A stretch of 64,000 nt of DNA from UBA6244 sp965140775 (GTDB lineage Bacteria; Bacteroidota; Bacteroidia; Bacteroidales; F082): contig OZ223471.1 of the NCBI GenBank assembly GCA_965140775.1, forward strand, positions 806,001 through 870,000, written 5' to 3'. Both the position numbers and the translations under genes were made by a program. The notes beneath the pieces were generated by a model that saw only the letters and a program-made list of their open reading frames with translations, was not told the origin of the DNA and did not search any database. Positions 43,711 to 52,984 of the stretch are shown here, in pieces. Within the stretch, counting starts at the first letter, position 1. Each line of letters opens with the position of its first letter.

Positions 43711-43860
43711 AAAGTTGGAAGTTGGAAGACGGAAGTTGGAAGATGGAAGATGGAAGTCGGACCCAGAAAGCATTCGGGGGAAGTTGGAAGACGGAAATCA
43801 TCCTGCTTCAAGCGTCCACGCTTGAAGTTTGACCCACATTGATCCATTGATCCCACTAAT
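43711..43860. repeat. Composite intergenic repeat, second large copy
   Basis: GGAAGT/GGAAGA units fill 43711-43797, interrupted by a segment at 43757-43780 (GTCGGACCC ... CATTCGGGGG) that matches the palindrome hit by the insertion sequence near the window start. A perfect hairpin CTTCAAGCG-TCCA-CGCTTGAAG is at 43806-43827. TGATCCAT/TGATCCCA units (43840-43855) close the copy, in the same order as at 1924-2018. It lies between metK and gldA. Confidence 0.72.
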
Positions 43861-43879
43861 CCCTTTGACCCTTTCCACA

Positions 43880-44797
43880 CTAACCTTCCTGTGTCAGGCG
43901 ATGAAACACGTCTTCCATTTTGCTTGCTTCCTGCGAAAGCGCCAGCACATTATAGCCTTTGGAAACGGCAAATTTGAAAACTTTTTCACGTAAGTCGAGA
44001 CCTTTTTTCCCGGTAATGAGCCAGCTATTGTCTGATTGTTTGTCCACTTTTTCCACGCCTTCAATGGCCTGGAGTTCGTTTACGGGGATGATTTCTTTTA
44101 GTTCCAGTCGGTACACAAATGATGGAGCACTGCTTTTAGACAGGTTTGACGGGGTGTCGTCGGCAACAATTTTCCCATGGTCGATAATGACCACCCTGCT
44201 GCAGAGTGCCTCTACCTCTTGCATGATGTGGGTGCTGAGGATAATGGTTTTCACCTTGCCCAATTCGGCAATAATGCGTCGGATTTCAACCAACTGGTTG
44301 GGGTCGAGTCCGGAAGTGGGCTCGTCTAAAATGAGTATCTCCGGGTCGTGAATCAGTGCTTGTGCCAAACCAACACGTTGTTTGTATCCTTTGGAAAGTT
44401 CGCCAATTTTTTTTCTGCTTTCCTCGGTTAGTCCGGTAAGCTTTATCACCTCATCCACAGCCACTTTTGCCTTGCCGCTACCCGGATAACTTTTGAAAAC
44501 GAAGGTGAGATACTCGCGCACATACATATCGGTGTACAGCGGATTGAGTTCCGGCAAATAGCCGATGCACTTGCGCACTTCCAGCGATTGCTCCTGAACA
44601 TCCAACCCATTTACCGTGGCAGTACCGGAGGAGGGTGGAATAACGGTGGTGAGAATTTTCATCAGGGTGCTTTTGCCTGCACCGTTCGGCCCCAGAAGTC
44701 CGACTACCTCTCCTTTGTTGATGGTTAAGCTAACGTTGTCGAGTGCTTTCTGTTGTCCGTAAAACTTGGTAATTCCTTCTATCGCTATTGTTGACAT
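43880..44797 (-). CDS. gldA: ABC transporter ATPase, GldA type
   Basis: The 305-residue ATPase has Walker A GPNGAGKST (near 37), signature LSKGYKQRVGLAQAL (near 135) and Walker B ILILDEPTSGLDP, then a ~80-residue C-terminal domain. It resembles GldA, the ATP-binding part of the GldAFG exporter associated with gliding motility in Bacteroidota. The partner membrane genes gldF and gldG are not in the window. GldA-type ATPases also occur in non-gliding species, so motility cannot be concluded. A -7 box (complement of 44820-44827, TATTTTTG) precedes it. Confidence 0.8.
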   Translation of the reverse strand: MSTIAIEGITKFYGQQKALDNVSLTINKGEVVGLLGPNGAGKSTLMKILTTVIPPSSGTATVNGLDVQEQSLEVRKCIGYLPELNPLYTDMYVREYLTFVFKSYPGSGKAKVAVDEVIKLTGLTEESRKKIGELSKGYKQRVGLAQALIHDPEILILDEPTSGLDPNQLVEIRRIIAELGKVKTIILSTHIMQEVEALCSRVVIIDHGKIVADDTPSNLSKSSAPSFVYRLELKEIIPVNELQAIEGVEKVDKQSDNSWLITGKKGLDLREKVFKFAVSKGYNVLALSQEASKMEDVFHRLTQEG

Positions 44798-44819
44798 GCT
44801 GTATGTGTATTTTATTTTA

Positions 44820-44827
44820 CAAAAATA
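44820..44827 (-). promoter_or_regulatory. -7 box of gldA
   Basis: CAAAAATA reads TATTTTTG on the minus strand, fitting TAnnTTTG, 22 nt before the gldA ATG. The -33 element is unclear. Confidence 0.45.
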
Positions 44828-44922
44828 GTAAAACCGGAGTGTTTGCCGAATAACTGAACCTTTCCGGTTTCATATATCAAGTACGGGCCATGGCATCGAA
44901 AAATACCCTACATTCCTGACAT

Positions 44923-47211
44923 TTAATCTTTTCCCACGATAACCAATTTGGCAAACCTGAGCAAAAGTTGTTTTTTGCCAACCGCATGAAACATCACCGA
45001 AGCCTTTTTATTGGGACCTTCACCCTCCACCTCCAGCACTTTCCCGCGACCAAAATTGGCATGTTCCACTTCCATTCCGGGAAGGATATCGCCTGCCTGC
45101 GATGGAGTGGAACCACTTGTGCCCGGGGTGGAAGTTAATCTTTGGGTGAGTGGTTTTAACGGACGTTTGTTCAACATGGGTTTGGCTTCTTCCTCCGACC
45201 TCCGTTTGAAGGATGAGCGGTTCAGCCCAAGTTTTGCCGGTCGATCGATGAGTTCATCGTCAATTTCCTCCAAAAAGCGGCTGGGTTCGGTGATGGTAAA
45301 ATTCCCCCAACGGTAGCGACTTTCGGCATGACTTAGTGTGAGGTGCTCCATGGCGCGCGTGATGGCGACATAAAAAAGCCTGCGCTCTTCTTCCAGTTCG
45401 CTGCGGGTGCTGATGGATTGAATGGAGGGAAAGAGGTTTTCTTCCAATCCCACTACAAAAACATGTGGAAATTCCAGCCCTTTGGAAGCATGAATGGTCA
45501 TCAGGGTTACCTTGTCCTGGTCTTCATCCTTGTCGTTGTCGGCATCTGTGAGCAAGGCTACATCCTGCATAAATTCGCCCAGCGATTTTTTCACGCTCAT
45601 ATCTCCATCGTTGAGTTCCACTGCGTTTTCACTGAATTCTTTGATTCCATTGAGCAACTCTTCAATGTTTTCCACCCTGCTGACGCTCTCGGGAGTTTCA
45701 TCATCTCTCAGCATCTTAAGCAAACCCGAGGTATTGGCAATATGGTTGGCCATATCGAAGGCTTCTTTGGTTTTGTTTAACGCGATGAAACTCTTGATTA
45801 ACAGGGTAAAGTCGTTAATCTTGCGGGCTGTTCCACTGTTGATGTTTACCTGGTATTTCTGAGGCTCAACGGCTACTTGCCACAGGCTAACATTGTGTTC
45901 GTCGGCAGCAACCACCATCTTATCCAGGGTGGTTTTGCCAATTCCCCGCGCGGGTGTATTGATAACACGCATGAGGGCTTCGTCGTCGTTGTTGTTGATT
46001 ACAAGCCTGAAATAGGATAGTAAGTCTTTTATTTCCTGTCGGTTGTAAAACGACAACCCACCGTATATTTTATAAGGGATGTTTTTTTTACGTAATCCTT
46101 CTTCAATGGAGCGCGATTGAGCGTTGGTCCGGTACAAAATGGCGAAAGCGCTGTTGGGAAGCTGTTTGTTCATTTTTTGATCGAAGATGGCAGCAGCAAC
46201 CAAATTTCCTTCTTCATTGTCGCTCGCAGCTTTGATCAACCCGATGGGTTTTCCTGAGGTGTTTTCCGTCCAAACGGTTTTCTTTATCTGATCTTTATTG
46301 TAGGTAATTACCTGATTGGCAGCTTTAACAATGGTTTGTGTGGAACGGTAGTTTTGTTCCAGCTTGAATAATTTTGCATCAGCATAGTCCTTTTTAAAAT
46401 TAAGCATATTGCTGATATTGGCTCCGCGAAACGAGTAGATACTTTGCGCATCGTCGCCTACAACACAGATGTTTTCGTTGTTGGCGGCCAGTTTTTTAAT
46501 AATCAGGTATTGGGCATGGTTGGTGTCCTGGTACTCATCTACCATGATGTATTTAAATTTTTGCTGGTATTTGTACAGCACTTCCGGAAAACCGGCAAAC
46601 AACAGATAGGTGTTGAAAAGCAGGTCGTCGAAATCCATGGCATCCGCACGTTTGAGGCGGGTTTGATAGGTTTTGTAAATGTCTTTAATCAATGGTTTGG
46701 CCGAGGCCTCATCAGCCGTCTGAATATCAGCATCATTGGCATAATGGTTGGCTGTGATGAGCGACGACTTGGCCATGGATATGCGGCCGGCCACAAATGA
46801 AAAGGGATATACCTTGGGATCGAGTTGCATGTCGCTGATAATCTGGCGGATCAGTCGCTTGCTGTCTGTTGAGTCGTAAATGGTGTAATTGGAAGGATAG
46901 CCCAGATGATGCCCGTCGAAGCGCAGGATTTTGGAAAAAACAGAGTGGAAAGTTCCCATCCATACATTTCTGCCCTCCCCATCGCCGATGAGTTTAAGTA
47001 CCCGTTCCTTCATTTCGCGGGCAGCTTTGTTGGTAAAAGTAAGTGCCAGAATATTGAATGGATCCACACCTTTGGCAAGCAGGTATGCCAGACGATAGGT
47101 CAGCACCCGGGTTTTTCCTGAGCCTGCTCCGGCAATTACCATCACAGGTCCTTCGGTTTGTACCACCGGATCGCGTTGTTCCTTATTCAGTTGATCTAAA
47201 AAGTTGTTCAC
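44923..47211 (-). CDS. uvrD: UvrD/PcrA-type 3'-5' DNA helicase
   Basis: A superfamily 1 helicase for nucleotide excision and mismatch repair and for clearing transcription or recombination blocks. The 762 residues show Q motif LNKEQRDPV, Walker A AGAGSGKTRVL (near 27), DEYQDTNHAQY, QNYRSTQTIV, VTLMTIHASKGLEFPHVFV and ERRLFYVAITRA. The end, GMEVEHANFGRGKVLEVEGEG onward, is the Tudor-like domain that in PcrA/UvrD binds RNA polymerase. PcrA and UvrD cannot be told apart here. A -7 box TACTTTTG (complement of 47230-47237) lies 18 nt before the start. Confidence 0.93.
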   Translation of the reverse strand: MNNFLDQLNKEQRDPVVQTEGPVMVIAGAGSGKTRVLTYRLAYLLAKGVDPFNILALTFTNKAAREMKERVLKLIGDGEGRNVWMGTFHSVFSKILRFDGHHLGYPSNYTIYDSTDSKRLIRQIISDMQLDPKVYPFSFVAGRISMAKSSLITANHYANDADIQTADEASAKPLIKDIYKTYQTRLKRADAMDFDDLLFNTYLLFAGFPEVLYKYQQKFKYIMVDEYQDTNHAQYLIIKKLAANNENICVVGDDAQSIYSFRGANISNMLNFKKDYADAKLFKLEQNYRSTQTIVKAANQVITYNKDQIKKTVWTENTSGKPIGLIKAASDNEEGNLVAAAIFDQKMNKQLPNSAFAILYRTNAQSRSIEEGLRKKNIPYKIYGGLSFYNRQEIKDLLSYFRLVINNNDDEALMRVINTPARGIGKTTLDKMVVAADEHNVSLWQVAVEPQKYQVNINSGTARKINDFTLLIKSFIALNKTKEAFDMANHIANTSGLLKMLRDDETPESVSRVENIEELLNGIKEFSENAVELNDGDMSVKKSLGEFMQDVALLTDADNDKDEDQDKVTLMTIHASKGLEFPHVFVVGLEENLFPSIQSISTRSELEEERRLFYVAITRAMEHLTLSHAESRYRWGNFTITEPSRFLEEIDDELIDRPAKLGLNRSSFKRRSEEEAKPMLNKRPLKPLTQRLTSTPGTSGSTPSQAGDILPGMEVEHANFGRGKVLEVEGEGPNKKASVMFHAVGKKQLLLRFAKLVIVGKD

Positions 47212-47229
47212 GTTTTTTTATTTACGGCG

Positions 47230-47237
47230 CAAAAGTA
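47230..47237 (-). promoter_or_regulatory. -7 box of uvrD
   Basis: CAAAAGTA reads TACTTTTG on the minus strand, fitting TAnnTTTG. It lies 54 nt from a similar box facing the other way for the glycosyltransferase gene. Confidence 0.5.
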
Positions 47238-47290
47238 CATTTTTATGTTTGAGGGTTCACCCAATCGTAAGGCTCATCTCAAAATTTAGC

Positions 47291-47298
47291 TACTTTTG
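47291..47298 (+). promoter_or_regulatory. -7 box of the GT-C glycosyltransferase
   Basis: TACTTTTG fits TAnnTTTG and ends 15 nt before the ATG at 47314. Confidence 0.5.
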
Positions 47299-47313
47299 AA
47301 GCTCAATTGTCAT

Positions 47314-49248
47314 ATGGAAACTACCGAAAAAAATTATCGAAAACTGCTGTTGTTTATTTTAATCGTGGCGGCTGCGTTGCGTTTTTGGAATTTTTGGAAC
47401 ATCCCATTTATGCACGACGAGCTGAGCGCCATGAGTCGTTTGACTTTTCAACATTTTTCTGATTTGATTAAATATGGGGTTGTGCTTAACGATACCCACC
47501 CTGCAGGCGTGCAAGTGTTGATGTATTACTGGGTTATGCTGGTGGGTGAGCGCGAAGCCTGGGTAAAACTGCCCTTTTTATTGTCGGGAGTGGCAGCGGT
47601 ATTTTTTGTTTATAAAATAGGTGCCCTCTGGTTCGATAAAGCCAATGGATTGCTTTCTGCTGCGCTTGTGGCCTCCCTGCAGTTTTTTATTATGTACGGC
47701 CAAATTGCACGACCTTATACAAGTGGCTTGTTTTTTACACTGGTTATGGTGTACTATTGGAGTAAATATTTTTTTGTCGCTCCGAGGATTAGATACCTGG
47801 TTGTGTTTTCTGTTTTTGGCGGATTGTCGGCCTACAATCACCACTTCAGTTTGTTGTTTGCCGCGTTGGTGGGGTTGTCGGGTGTTTTTTTTGTAAAAAA
47901 GGAACAACTTATTCCATACTCACTTGCCGGACTTGGGATTTTCGTGCTTTATATTCCGCATCTGCCCATATTTTTTCATCAGTTGGAACAGGGAGGTATT
48001 GGTGGAGTAGGGGGATGGCTTGCCAAACCAACTCCGAAATTTTTCACTGATTTTTTCTCCTGGCTCCTCCATTTCTCAATGATAGGTGGTGTAGTGTTCG
48101 TGGTGATATTGGCTTATCTATTATTTAAAAAAGGGCGCTTCCCAACCCATGATTTCCCTTATCGAAAACGAATGGTATTGGCTCTTTGGTTTGCGCTACC
48201 GTTGGCAATAGGTTACGGCTACTCCATTTGGGTGAATCCCATTTTGCAATTTTCATTGTTAATATTCGGCATGCCATATCTTATCATGTTGGTATTCAGT
48301 TTTCACAAAGAAGTGGATGTCCGTAGGCTTTGGGGGGTGGTACTGGTGCTGATGACAGTAAATGTGGGCACCTTGATATTTCAACGCCATTATTATCACA
48401 TTTTTTATCGACAACCCTATGAGGAACTGTTTAAAACGGCCGTTGAAGCGCAGCGCAAAGGCGATGTTTTCATTATCGACAACAGCATACCTTATATACA
48501 TGGCTATTATTTCAGAAAGTACGGGGAAGAGATTCCCTATTTCACCAAGCGAAATAAAGAACTTTCCCTGTCCGATTTTAATCGGAGAGTAGCCAACATC
48601 CGGCAAACTCGTGTGGTTGTACAAGGGCTCACAGGGGAAGAGCTTCAATTGGTCCGTTCCTATTTTCCGTATCAAATATCTTATGAGTACGGATTTACTT
48701 ACGAAACCTATGTGTTGAGCAAGGTGCCTTTCGATACAACACCCCCTGCATATCGTTTGCTTGCGTGTTATTCAGCAGATACTACGGTGGGTACATTTCT
48801 CATCAATCCGGCGTTGGAAAAGCTTGATACCCTGACGGGAAGAAAGCGCTTGCTGATGACGTGCGAAATGGAGTGGGGTTTTTCGGTTGATCTGATATTC
48901 GATAGTCTTCACATCAGTCCCGGAAGCGTGGTGGATGCACAAATACAAGTGGAGGCCGCTGACCGGGTGGGTGGAGCAGTTTTGGCAGGTTATGTCACGC
49001 GTGCAAATGAGGTAGTTTACTGGTCGGCAGCCCCTTTCAGCCGATATGAGTTTAAAAAAGGAGAAGAAATAAGCGCTTTTCTTACCATTGATTTGTCAAG
49101 TGCCTTGAAAAAAAATCAGGACACCAAGGATTTGGTTTTGCACTTTAAAGTTTGGAACAACCACAAGCAGGGCACCTATTTCATCGATTCGATGAAAGTG
49201 TTGGAACGCCCCGGCAATCCGGATAAATATAGCTTATATTATAGGTAG
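47314..49248 (+). CDS. GT-C family (GT39-like) membrane glycosyltransferase
   Basis: A 644-residue integral membrane protein. The N-terminal ~380 residues hold about ten hydrophobic segments. The acidic loop motif after the first one (FWNIPFMHDELSAMSRL, with Asp-Glu near residue 37) is typical of polyprenol-sugar-dependent transferases of the ArnT/PMT type. The C-terminal ~250 residues are soluble; the last ~150 look like a beta-sandwich (VDAQIQVEAADRVGGAVLAG ... LVLHFKVWNNH). Donor and acceptor are unknown. A TTG at 47296 could extend the frame, but ATG at 47314 fits the promoter box. It stands alone before the ribosomal block. Confidence 0.82.
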   Translation: METTEKNYRKLLLFILIVAAALRFWNFWNIPFMHDELSAMSRLTFQHFSDLIKYGVVLNDTHPAGVQVLMYYWVMLVGEREAWVKLPFLLSGVAAVFFVYKIGALWFDKANGLLSAALVASLQFFIMYGQIARPYTSGLFFTLVMVYYWSKYFFVAPRIRYLVVFSVFGGLSAYNHHFSLLFAALVGLSGVFFVKKEQLIPYSLAGLGIFVLYIPHLPIFFHQLEQGGIGGVGGWLAKPTPKFFTDFFSWLLHFSMIGGVVFVVILAYLLFKKGRFPTHDFPYRKRMVLALWFALPLAIGYGYSIWVNPILQFSLLIFGMPYLIMLVFSFHKEVDVRRLWGVVLVLMTVNVGTLIFQRHYYHIFYRQPYEELFKTAVEAQRKGDVFIIDNSIPYIHGYYFRKYGEEIPYFTKRNKELSLSDFNRRVANIRQTRVVVQGLTGEELQLVRSYFPYQISYEYGFTYETYVLSKVPFDTTPPAYRLLACYSADTTVGTFLINPALEKLDTLTGRKRLLMTCEMEWGFSVDLIFDSLHISPGSVVDAQIQVEAADRVGGAVLAGYVTRANEVVYWSAAPFSRYEFKKGEEISAFLTIDLSSALKKNQDTKDLVLHFKVWNNHKQGTYFIDSMKVLERPGNPDKYSLYYR

Positions 49249-49619
49249 GAGGAGAAAGCCCCGTAATTTGTTTCAGTACATTTTGCGCGATACAAATATT
49301 TATTAAAAATATTTTGTTGAAAAAGTTGTGAATATAAAATATAGTAGTATCTTTGCAGCCCGTTTCAGATATTAAGTTTAAAGTAACTGAAACAGATATA
49401 GTTAAGGAACCTGACAAGGTAAAACGATATAGGTTTCCGGCGCAACTTACTCGATAAGAGACTGATTATAAAGTTGTTGCAAAGTTTTAAAAACTGCTGG
49501 TATCCCTCCTTGTCTTTTTTCCAAACATTATATCAACAACTTGAGGTTCGTATAAAAGGATTTTATACTTTTGCGCCTCGAAAAAATTGGAGCACAAAAG
49601 GTTAATAATAAACGTTAAT
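49249..49619 (+). promoter_or_regulatory. Promoter and leader region of the rpsL operon
   Basis: Two promoters are likely. P1 has GTTG (49325-49328) and TATCTTTG (49348-49355), 19 nt apart. P2 has TACTTTTG (49566-49573), 46 nt before rpsL, with CTTG near 49540. The P1 transcript would carry a ~260-nt leader with two predicted hairpins: GTTTCAG near 49362 with CTGAAAC near 49387, and GGAACCT near 49406 with AGGTTTCC near 49432. A regulatory role for the leader is inference. Confidence 0.6.
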
Positions 49620-49997
49620 ATGCCGACAATACAACAGTTAGTAAGAAAAGGACGCGAGAAGCTCATCGACAAGAGCAAGTCTCCCGCCCTTGATTCATGT
49701 CCGCAGCGTCGTGGAGTATGTGTGAGGGTTTATACCACCACACCAAAAAAACCTAACTCAGCCATGCGTAAAGTGGCCAGGGTTAGATTGACCAACGGTA
49801 AAGAGGTGAATGCCTATATTCCCGGTGAAGGACACAATTTGCAGGAACACTCCATTGTAATGATCAGAGGTGGTCGTGTAAAAGACCTTCCCGGCGTTCG
49901 TTACCACATCATTCGCGGTGCCTTGGATACCTCAGGTGTGGATGGAAGAACTCAACGTCGTTCTAAATACGGAACCAAACGTCCAAAGAAAAAATAA
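49620..49997 (+). CDS. rpsL: 30S ribosomal protein S12
   Basis: S12 sits at the decoding centre and affects accuracy. The 125 residues include SCPQRRGVCVRVYTTTPKKPNSAMRKVARV and GGRVKDLPGVRYH. The lysines where streptomycin-resistance changes usually occur are wild type. The frame extends upstream to 49587, but MPTIQQLVRKGR is the family start. It is first in the block, 26 bp before rpsG. Confidence 0.97.
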   Translation: MPTIQQLVRKGREKLIDKSKSPALDSCPQRRGVCVRVYTTTPKKPNSAMRKVARVRLTNGKEVNAYIPGEGHNLQEHSIVMIRGGRVKDLPGVRYHIIRGALDTSGVDGRTQRRSKYGTKRPKKK

Positions 49998-50023
49998 AGT
50001 ACTAATAGTATAAGCTTGATCAC

Positions 50024-50491
50024 ATGAGGAAAGCAAAACCAAAAATACGAATCACCCTTCCTGATCCCAAATACGGTGATGAGTTGGTTACAAAGTTTGT
50101 AAACAACATTATGTTGTCGGGAAAGAAAAGTACTGCTTACAGAATCTTTTATGAAGCCATGGACATCGTTGCCGAGCGCTCCAATGAAGATCCCGTTGAA
50201 GTATGGAAAAAAGCATTGGCCAACGTTACTCCAGCCGTTGAGGTTCGGAGTCGTCGTATTGGTGGTGCCACTTTTCAAATTCCTTCCGAAATTCGCGCCG
50301 GACGTAAAATGTCTATCGGTATGAAAAACCTGATTAATTTCTCACGCAAACGCCATGAAAAAAGCATGGGTCAAAAACTTGCCGGAGAAATTATGGCTGC
50401 TTATAAGGAAGAAGGTTCCGCCTTTAAACGTAAAGAGGATACCCACCGTATGGCCGAAGCCAATAAAGCTTTCTCACACTTCCGGTTCTAA
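50024..50491 (+). CDS. rpsG: 30S ribosomal protein S7
   Basis: S7 starts assembly of the small-subunit head and contacts E-site tRNA. The 155 residues include DPKYGDELVTKFVNNIMLSGKK and the VEVRSRRIGGATFQIPSEI hairpin. It lies between rpsL and fusA in the usual str order. Confidence 0.97.
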   Translation: MRKAKPKIRITLPDPKYGDELVTKFVNNIMLSGKKSTAYRIFYEAMDIVAERSNEDPVEVWKKALANVTPAVEVRSRRIGGATFQIPSEIRAGRKMSIGMKNLINFSRKRHEKSMGQKLAGEIMAAYKEEGSAFKRKEDTHRMAEANKAFSHFRF

Positions 50492-50522
50492 AATAAACCA
50501 ACTACTATAGCTACGCAAACTA

Positions 50523-52631
50523 ATGGCAGTGCAAGATAAAAATAGCAAACTGAAATTCACCCGGAATATTGGGATTATGGCGCATATCGACGCCGGTAAG
50601 ACTACTACTACCGAGCGTATCCTGTTTTATACAGGCCGTAATTACAAAATGGGTGAAGTGCACGAAGGTGGCGCTACCATGGACTGGATGGTGCAGGAGC
50701 AGGAGCGTGGTATTACCATCACCTCCGCTGCAACAACCGTTTACTGGGAATTGTTCAACAAGCAACACAAGATCAATATTATCGATACCCCCGGCCACGT
50801 TGACTTTACCGTTGAGGTAGAGCGATCGTTGCGGGTACTCGACGGAGCCGTGGCTCTGTTTTGTGCCGTGGGTGGTGTGGAACCGCAATCTGAAACAGTT
50901 TGGAGACAAGCTGATAAATATAAAGTACCTCGCATCAGCTTCGTAAATAAAATGGACCGCTCGGGCGCCGATTTCTTTTCCGTGGTTGAACAAATGAAAA
51001 CCCGACTGGGTGCCACAGCCGTTCCAATTCAAGTGCCAATAGGCGCCGAAGAGGATTTTGTTGGGGTAGTCGATTTGGTTAAAGACAAAGCTTTTATCTG
51101 GGAAGAAGGAAACAATGGTACCAAAATCGTTGAAATTCCCATTCCAGAAGACCTCGAACAAACCGTGTACGATTACCGTATGAAGTTGATCGAAGGTTGT
51201 GCCGAAGAAAGCGACGAACTTCTCGAAAAGTTTTTGGATGATCCTCATTCCATTACCGAAGAGGAAATGATAAATGCCATTCGCACCGCTACCCTCGAAA
51301 TGCGTATTACCCCTGTAATGTGTGGTTCCGCTTTCAAGAATAAAGGGGTGCAAATGCTCCTCAATGCAGTTATCGAATTTCTGCCCAGCCCATTGGATGT
51401 TGATCCCGTTAAAGGTATTAACCCCAATACCGAAAAGGAAGAAATTCGGTTCCCCGATCCAAATGAGAAATTTTCGGCTCTGGCCTTTAAAATCGCTACC
51501 GACCCATTTGTTGGACGGTTGTGCTTTTTTAGAGTTTATTCCGGAACACTTACCGCCGGTTCGTATGTTTACAATGTGAACACCGGCAAAAAAGAACGTA
51601 TCAGCCGTATCATGCAGATGCACGCCAACAAGCAAGAGCCCATGGATAAAATTGAGGCCGGTGATATTGGAGCAGCTGTAGGTTTTAAAACCATTCATAC
51701 AGGTGATACCCTTACCGACGAAAAATACCCCCTCATCCTGGAATCCATGTCGTTCCCCATACCTGTTATCAGTATCGCCATTGAGCCCAAAACTCAAAAA
51801 GATATGGATAAAATGGGCATGGCACTGGCCAAACTGGCTGAGGAGGATCCTACTTTCAAAGTACATACCGACGAAGATTCAGGTCAAACCATTATTTCTG
51901 GTATGGGTGAACTTCACCTGGAGGTGTTGATCGACAGAATGCGCCGTGAATTTAATGTGGAATGTAATGTGGGTAATCCTCAGGTTTCTTACAAAGAAGC
52001 TATCGTAGGAACTGCATCACACAGAGAGGTGTACAAGAAACAAACCGGTGGTCGTGGAAAATTTGCCGACATTCAATTTGAATTGAGCCCGGCAGACGAA
52101 AATTTCGTAGGACTTCAATTTATCGACGAAGTAAAAGGTGGAAACATCCCCCGCGAATACATCCCTTCCATCAAAAAAGGTTTCGAAATTGCCATGCAAA
52201 ATGGTGTGTTGGCCGGATATTCAGTTGAAAGCATGAAAATCCGATTGATCGACGGATCATTCCACCCGGTTGACTCCGATCAGTTGTCGTTCGAAATGGC
52301 TGCCAAAATGGGATTCAAAGCTGCCGCACGCAAAGCCAAGTCGGTTCTGCTTGAGCCCATCATGAAGGTAGAAGTGGTTACCCCCGATGCCAATTTGGGC
52401 GATGTTACCGGTGACCTCAACAAACGCAGAGCTTTGCTCGAAGATGTGACCGCCAAAATGGGGGCGCAAATTATAAAGGCAAAAGTGCCGTTGTCCGAAA
52501 TGTTTGGATATGTTACCTCCCTGCGAACCTTGTCGTCAGGACGGGCCACCTCCACCATGGAATTCGACAGCTATCGCCAGGCACCCGACAGTATTGCGGA
52601 AGCAGTGATTAAAAAAGTAAAAGGAGAATAA
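50523..52631 (+). CDS. fusA: Elongation factor G
   Basis: EF-G is the GTPase that drives translocation on the ribosome. The 702 residues carry G1 AHIDAGKTTTTERIL (near 18), DTPGHVDFTVEVERS and NKMDRSGADF, then domains II-V including GMGELHLEVLIDRMRREF and GYVTSLRTLSSGRA. No tuf gene follows; rpsJ comes next, which is the Bacteroidota order. A long antisense frame over it is a shadow. Confidence 0.97.
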   Translation: MAVQDKNSKLKFTRNIGIMAHIDAGKTTTTERILFYTGRNYKMGEVHEGGATMDWMVQEQERGITITSAATTVYWELFNKQHKINIIDTPGHVDFTVEVERSLRVLDGAVALFCAVGGVEPQSETVWRQADKYKVPRISFVNKMDRSGADFFSVVEQMKTRLGATAVPIQVPIGAEEDFVGVVDLVKDKAFIWEEGNNGTKIVEIPIPEDLEQTVYDYRMKLIEGCAEESDELLEKFLDDPHSITEEEMINAIRTATLEMRITPVMCGSAFKNKGVQMLLNAVIEFLPSPLDVDPVKGINPNTEKEEIRFPDPNEKFSALAFKIATDPFVGRLCFFRVYSGTLTAGSYVYNVNTGKKERISRIMQMHANKQEPMDKIEAGDIGAAVGFKTIHTGDTLTDEKYPLILESMSFPIPVISIAIEPKTQKDMDKMGMALAKLAEEDPTFKVHTDEDSGQTIISGMGELHLEVLIDRMRREFNVECNVGNPQVSYKEAIVGTASHREVYKKQTGGRGKFADIQFELSPADENFVGLQFIDEVKGGNIPREYIPSIKKGFEIAMQNGVLAGYSVESMKIRLIDGSFHPVDSDQLSFEMAAKMGFKAAARKAKSVLLEPIMKVEVVTPDANLGDVTGDLNKRRALLEDVTAKMGAQIIKAKVPLSEMFGYVTSLRTLSSGRATSTMEFDSYRQAPDSIAEAVIKKVKGE

Positions 52632-52650
52632 TTAGCTAAAACTATAAAAA

Positions 52651-52956
52651 GTGAGCCAGAGAATTAGAATCAAACTTAAATCGTACGATCACAACTTGGT
52701 TGACAAGTCGGCCGAAAAGATCGTCAAGGCGGTAAAAACCACCGGCGCCGTTGTTAGCGGCCCCATTCCATTACCGACCCACAAAAAGGTATTCACTGTT
52801 AACCGTTCTACTTTCGTTAACAAAAAGTCAAGAGAACAGTTTGAACTGAGCACTTTTAAAAGATTGATGGATGTTTACAACTCCTCATCAAAAACCATCG
52901 ATTCGCTGATGAAATTGGAATTACCTAGCGGAGTAGAGGTAGAGATAAAGGTATAA
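52651..52956 (+). CDS. rpsJ: 30S ribosomal protein S10
   Basis: S10 is part of the small-subunit head and also binds NusB in antitermination. The 101 residues start MSQRIRIKLKSYDHNLVDKSAEKIV and end with the conserved PSGVEVEIKV. The start codon is GTG, the only clear non-ATG start among the ribosomal genes here. Leads the S10 part of the block. Confidence 0.96.
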   Translation: MSQRIRIKLKSYDHNLVDKSAEKIVKAVKTTGAVVSGPIPLPTHKKVFTVNRSTFVNKKSREQFELSTFKRLMDVYNSSSKTIDSLMKLELPSGVEVEIKV

Positions 52957-52984
52957 CGATTCACGGTTTTAAAGATTTGTAAAA

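Noticed and set aside
43557..43880. 107-codon minus-strand frame between metK and gldA
   Set aside because: It runs through the GGAAGT and TGATCCAT repeats, which happen to lack stops; the translation is low in complexity.
50520..51866. 448-codon minus-strand frame over fusA
   Set aside because: Long antisense frames are common opposite highly expressed genes with biased codons; the translation shows no domain and fusA is certain.
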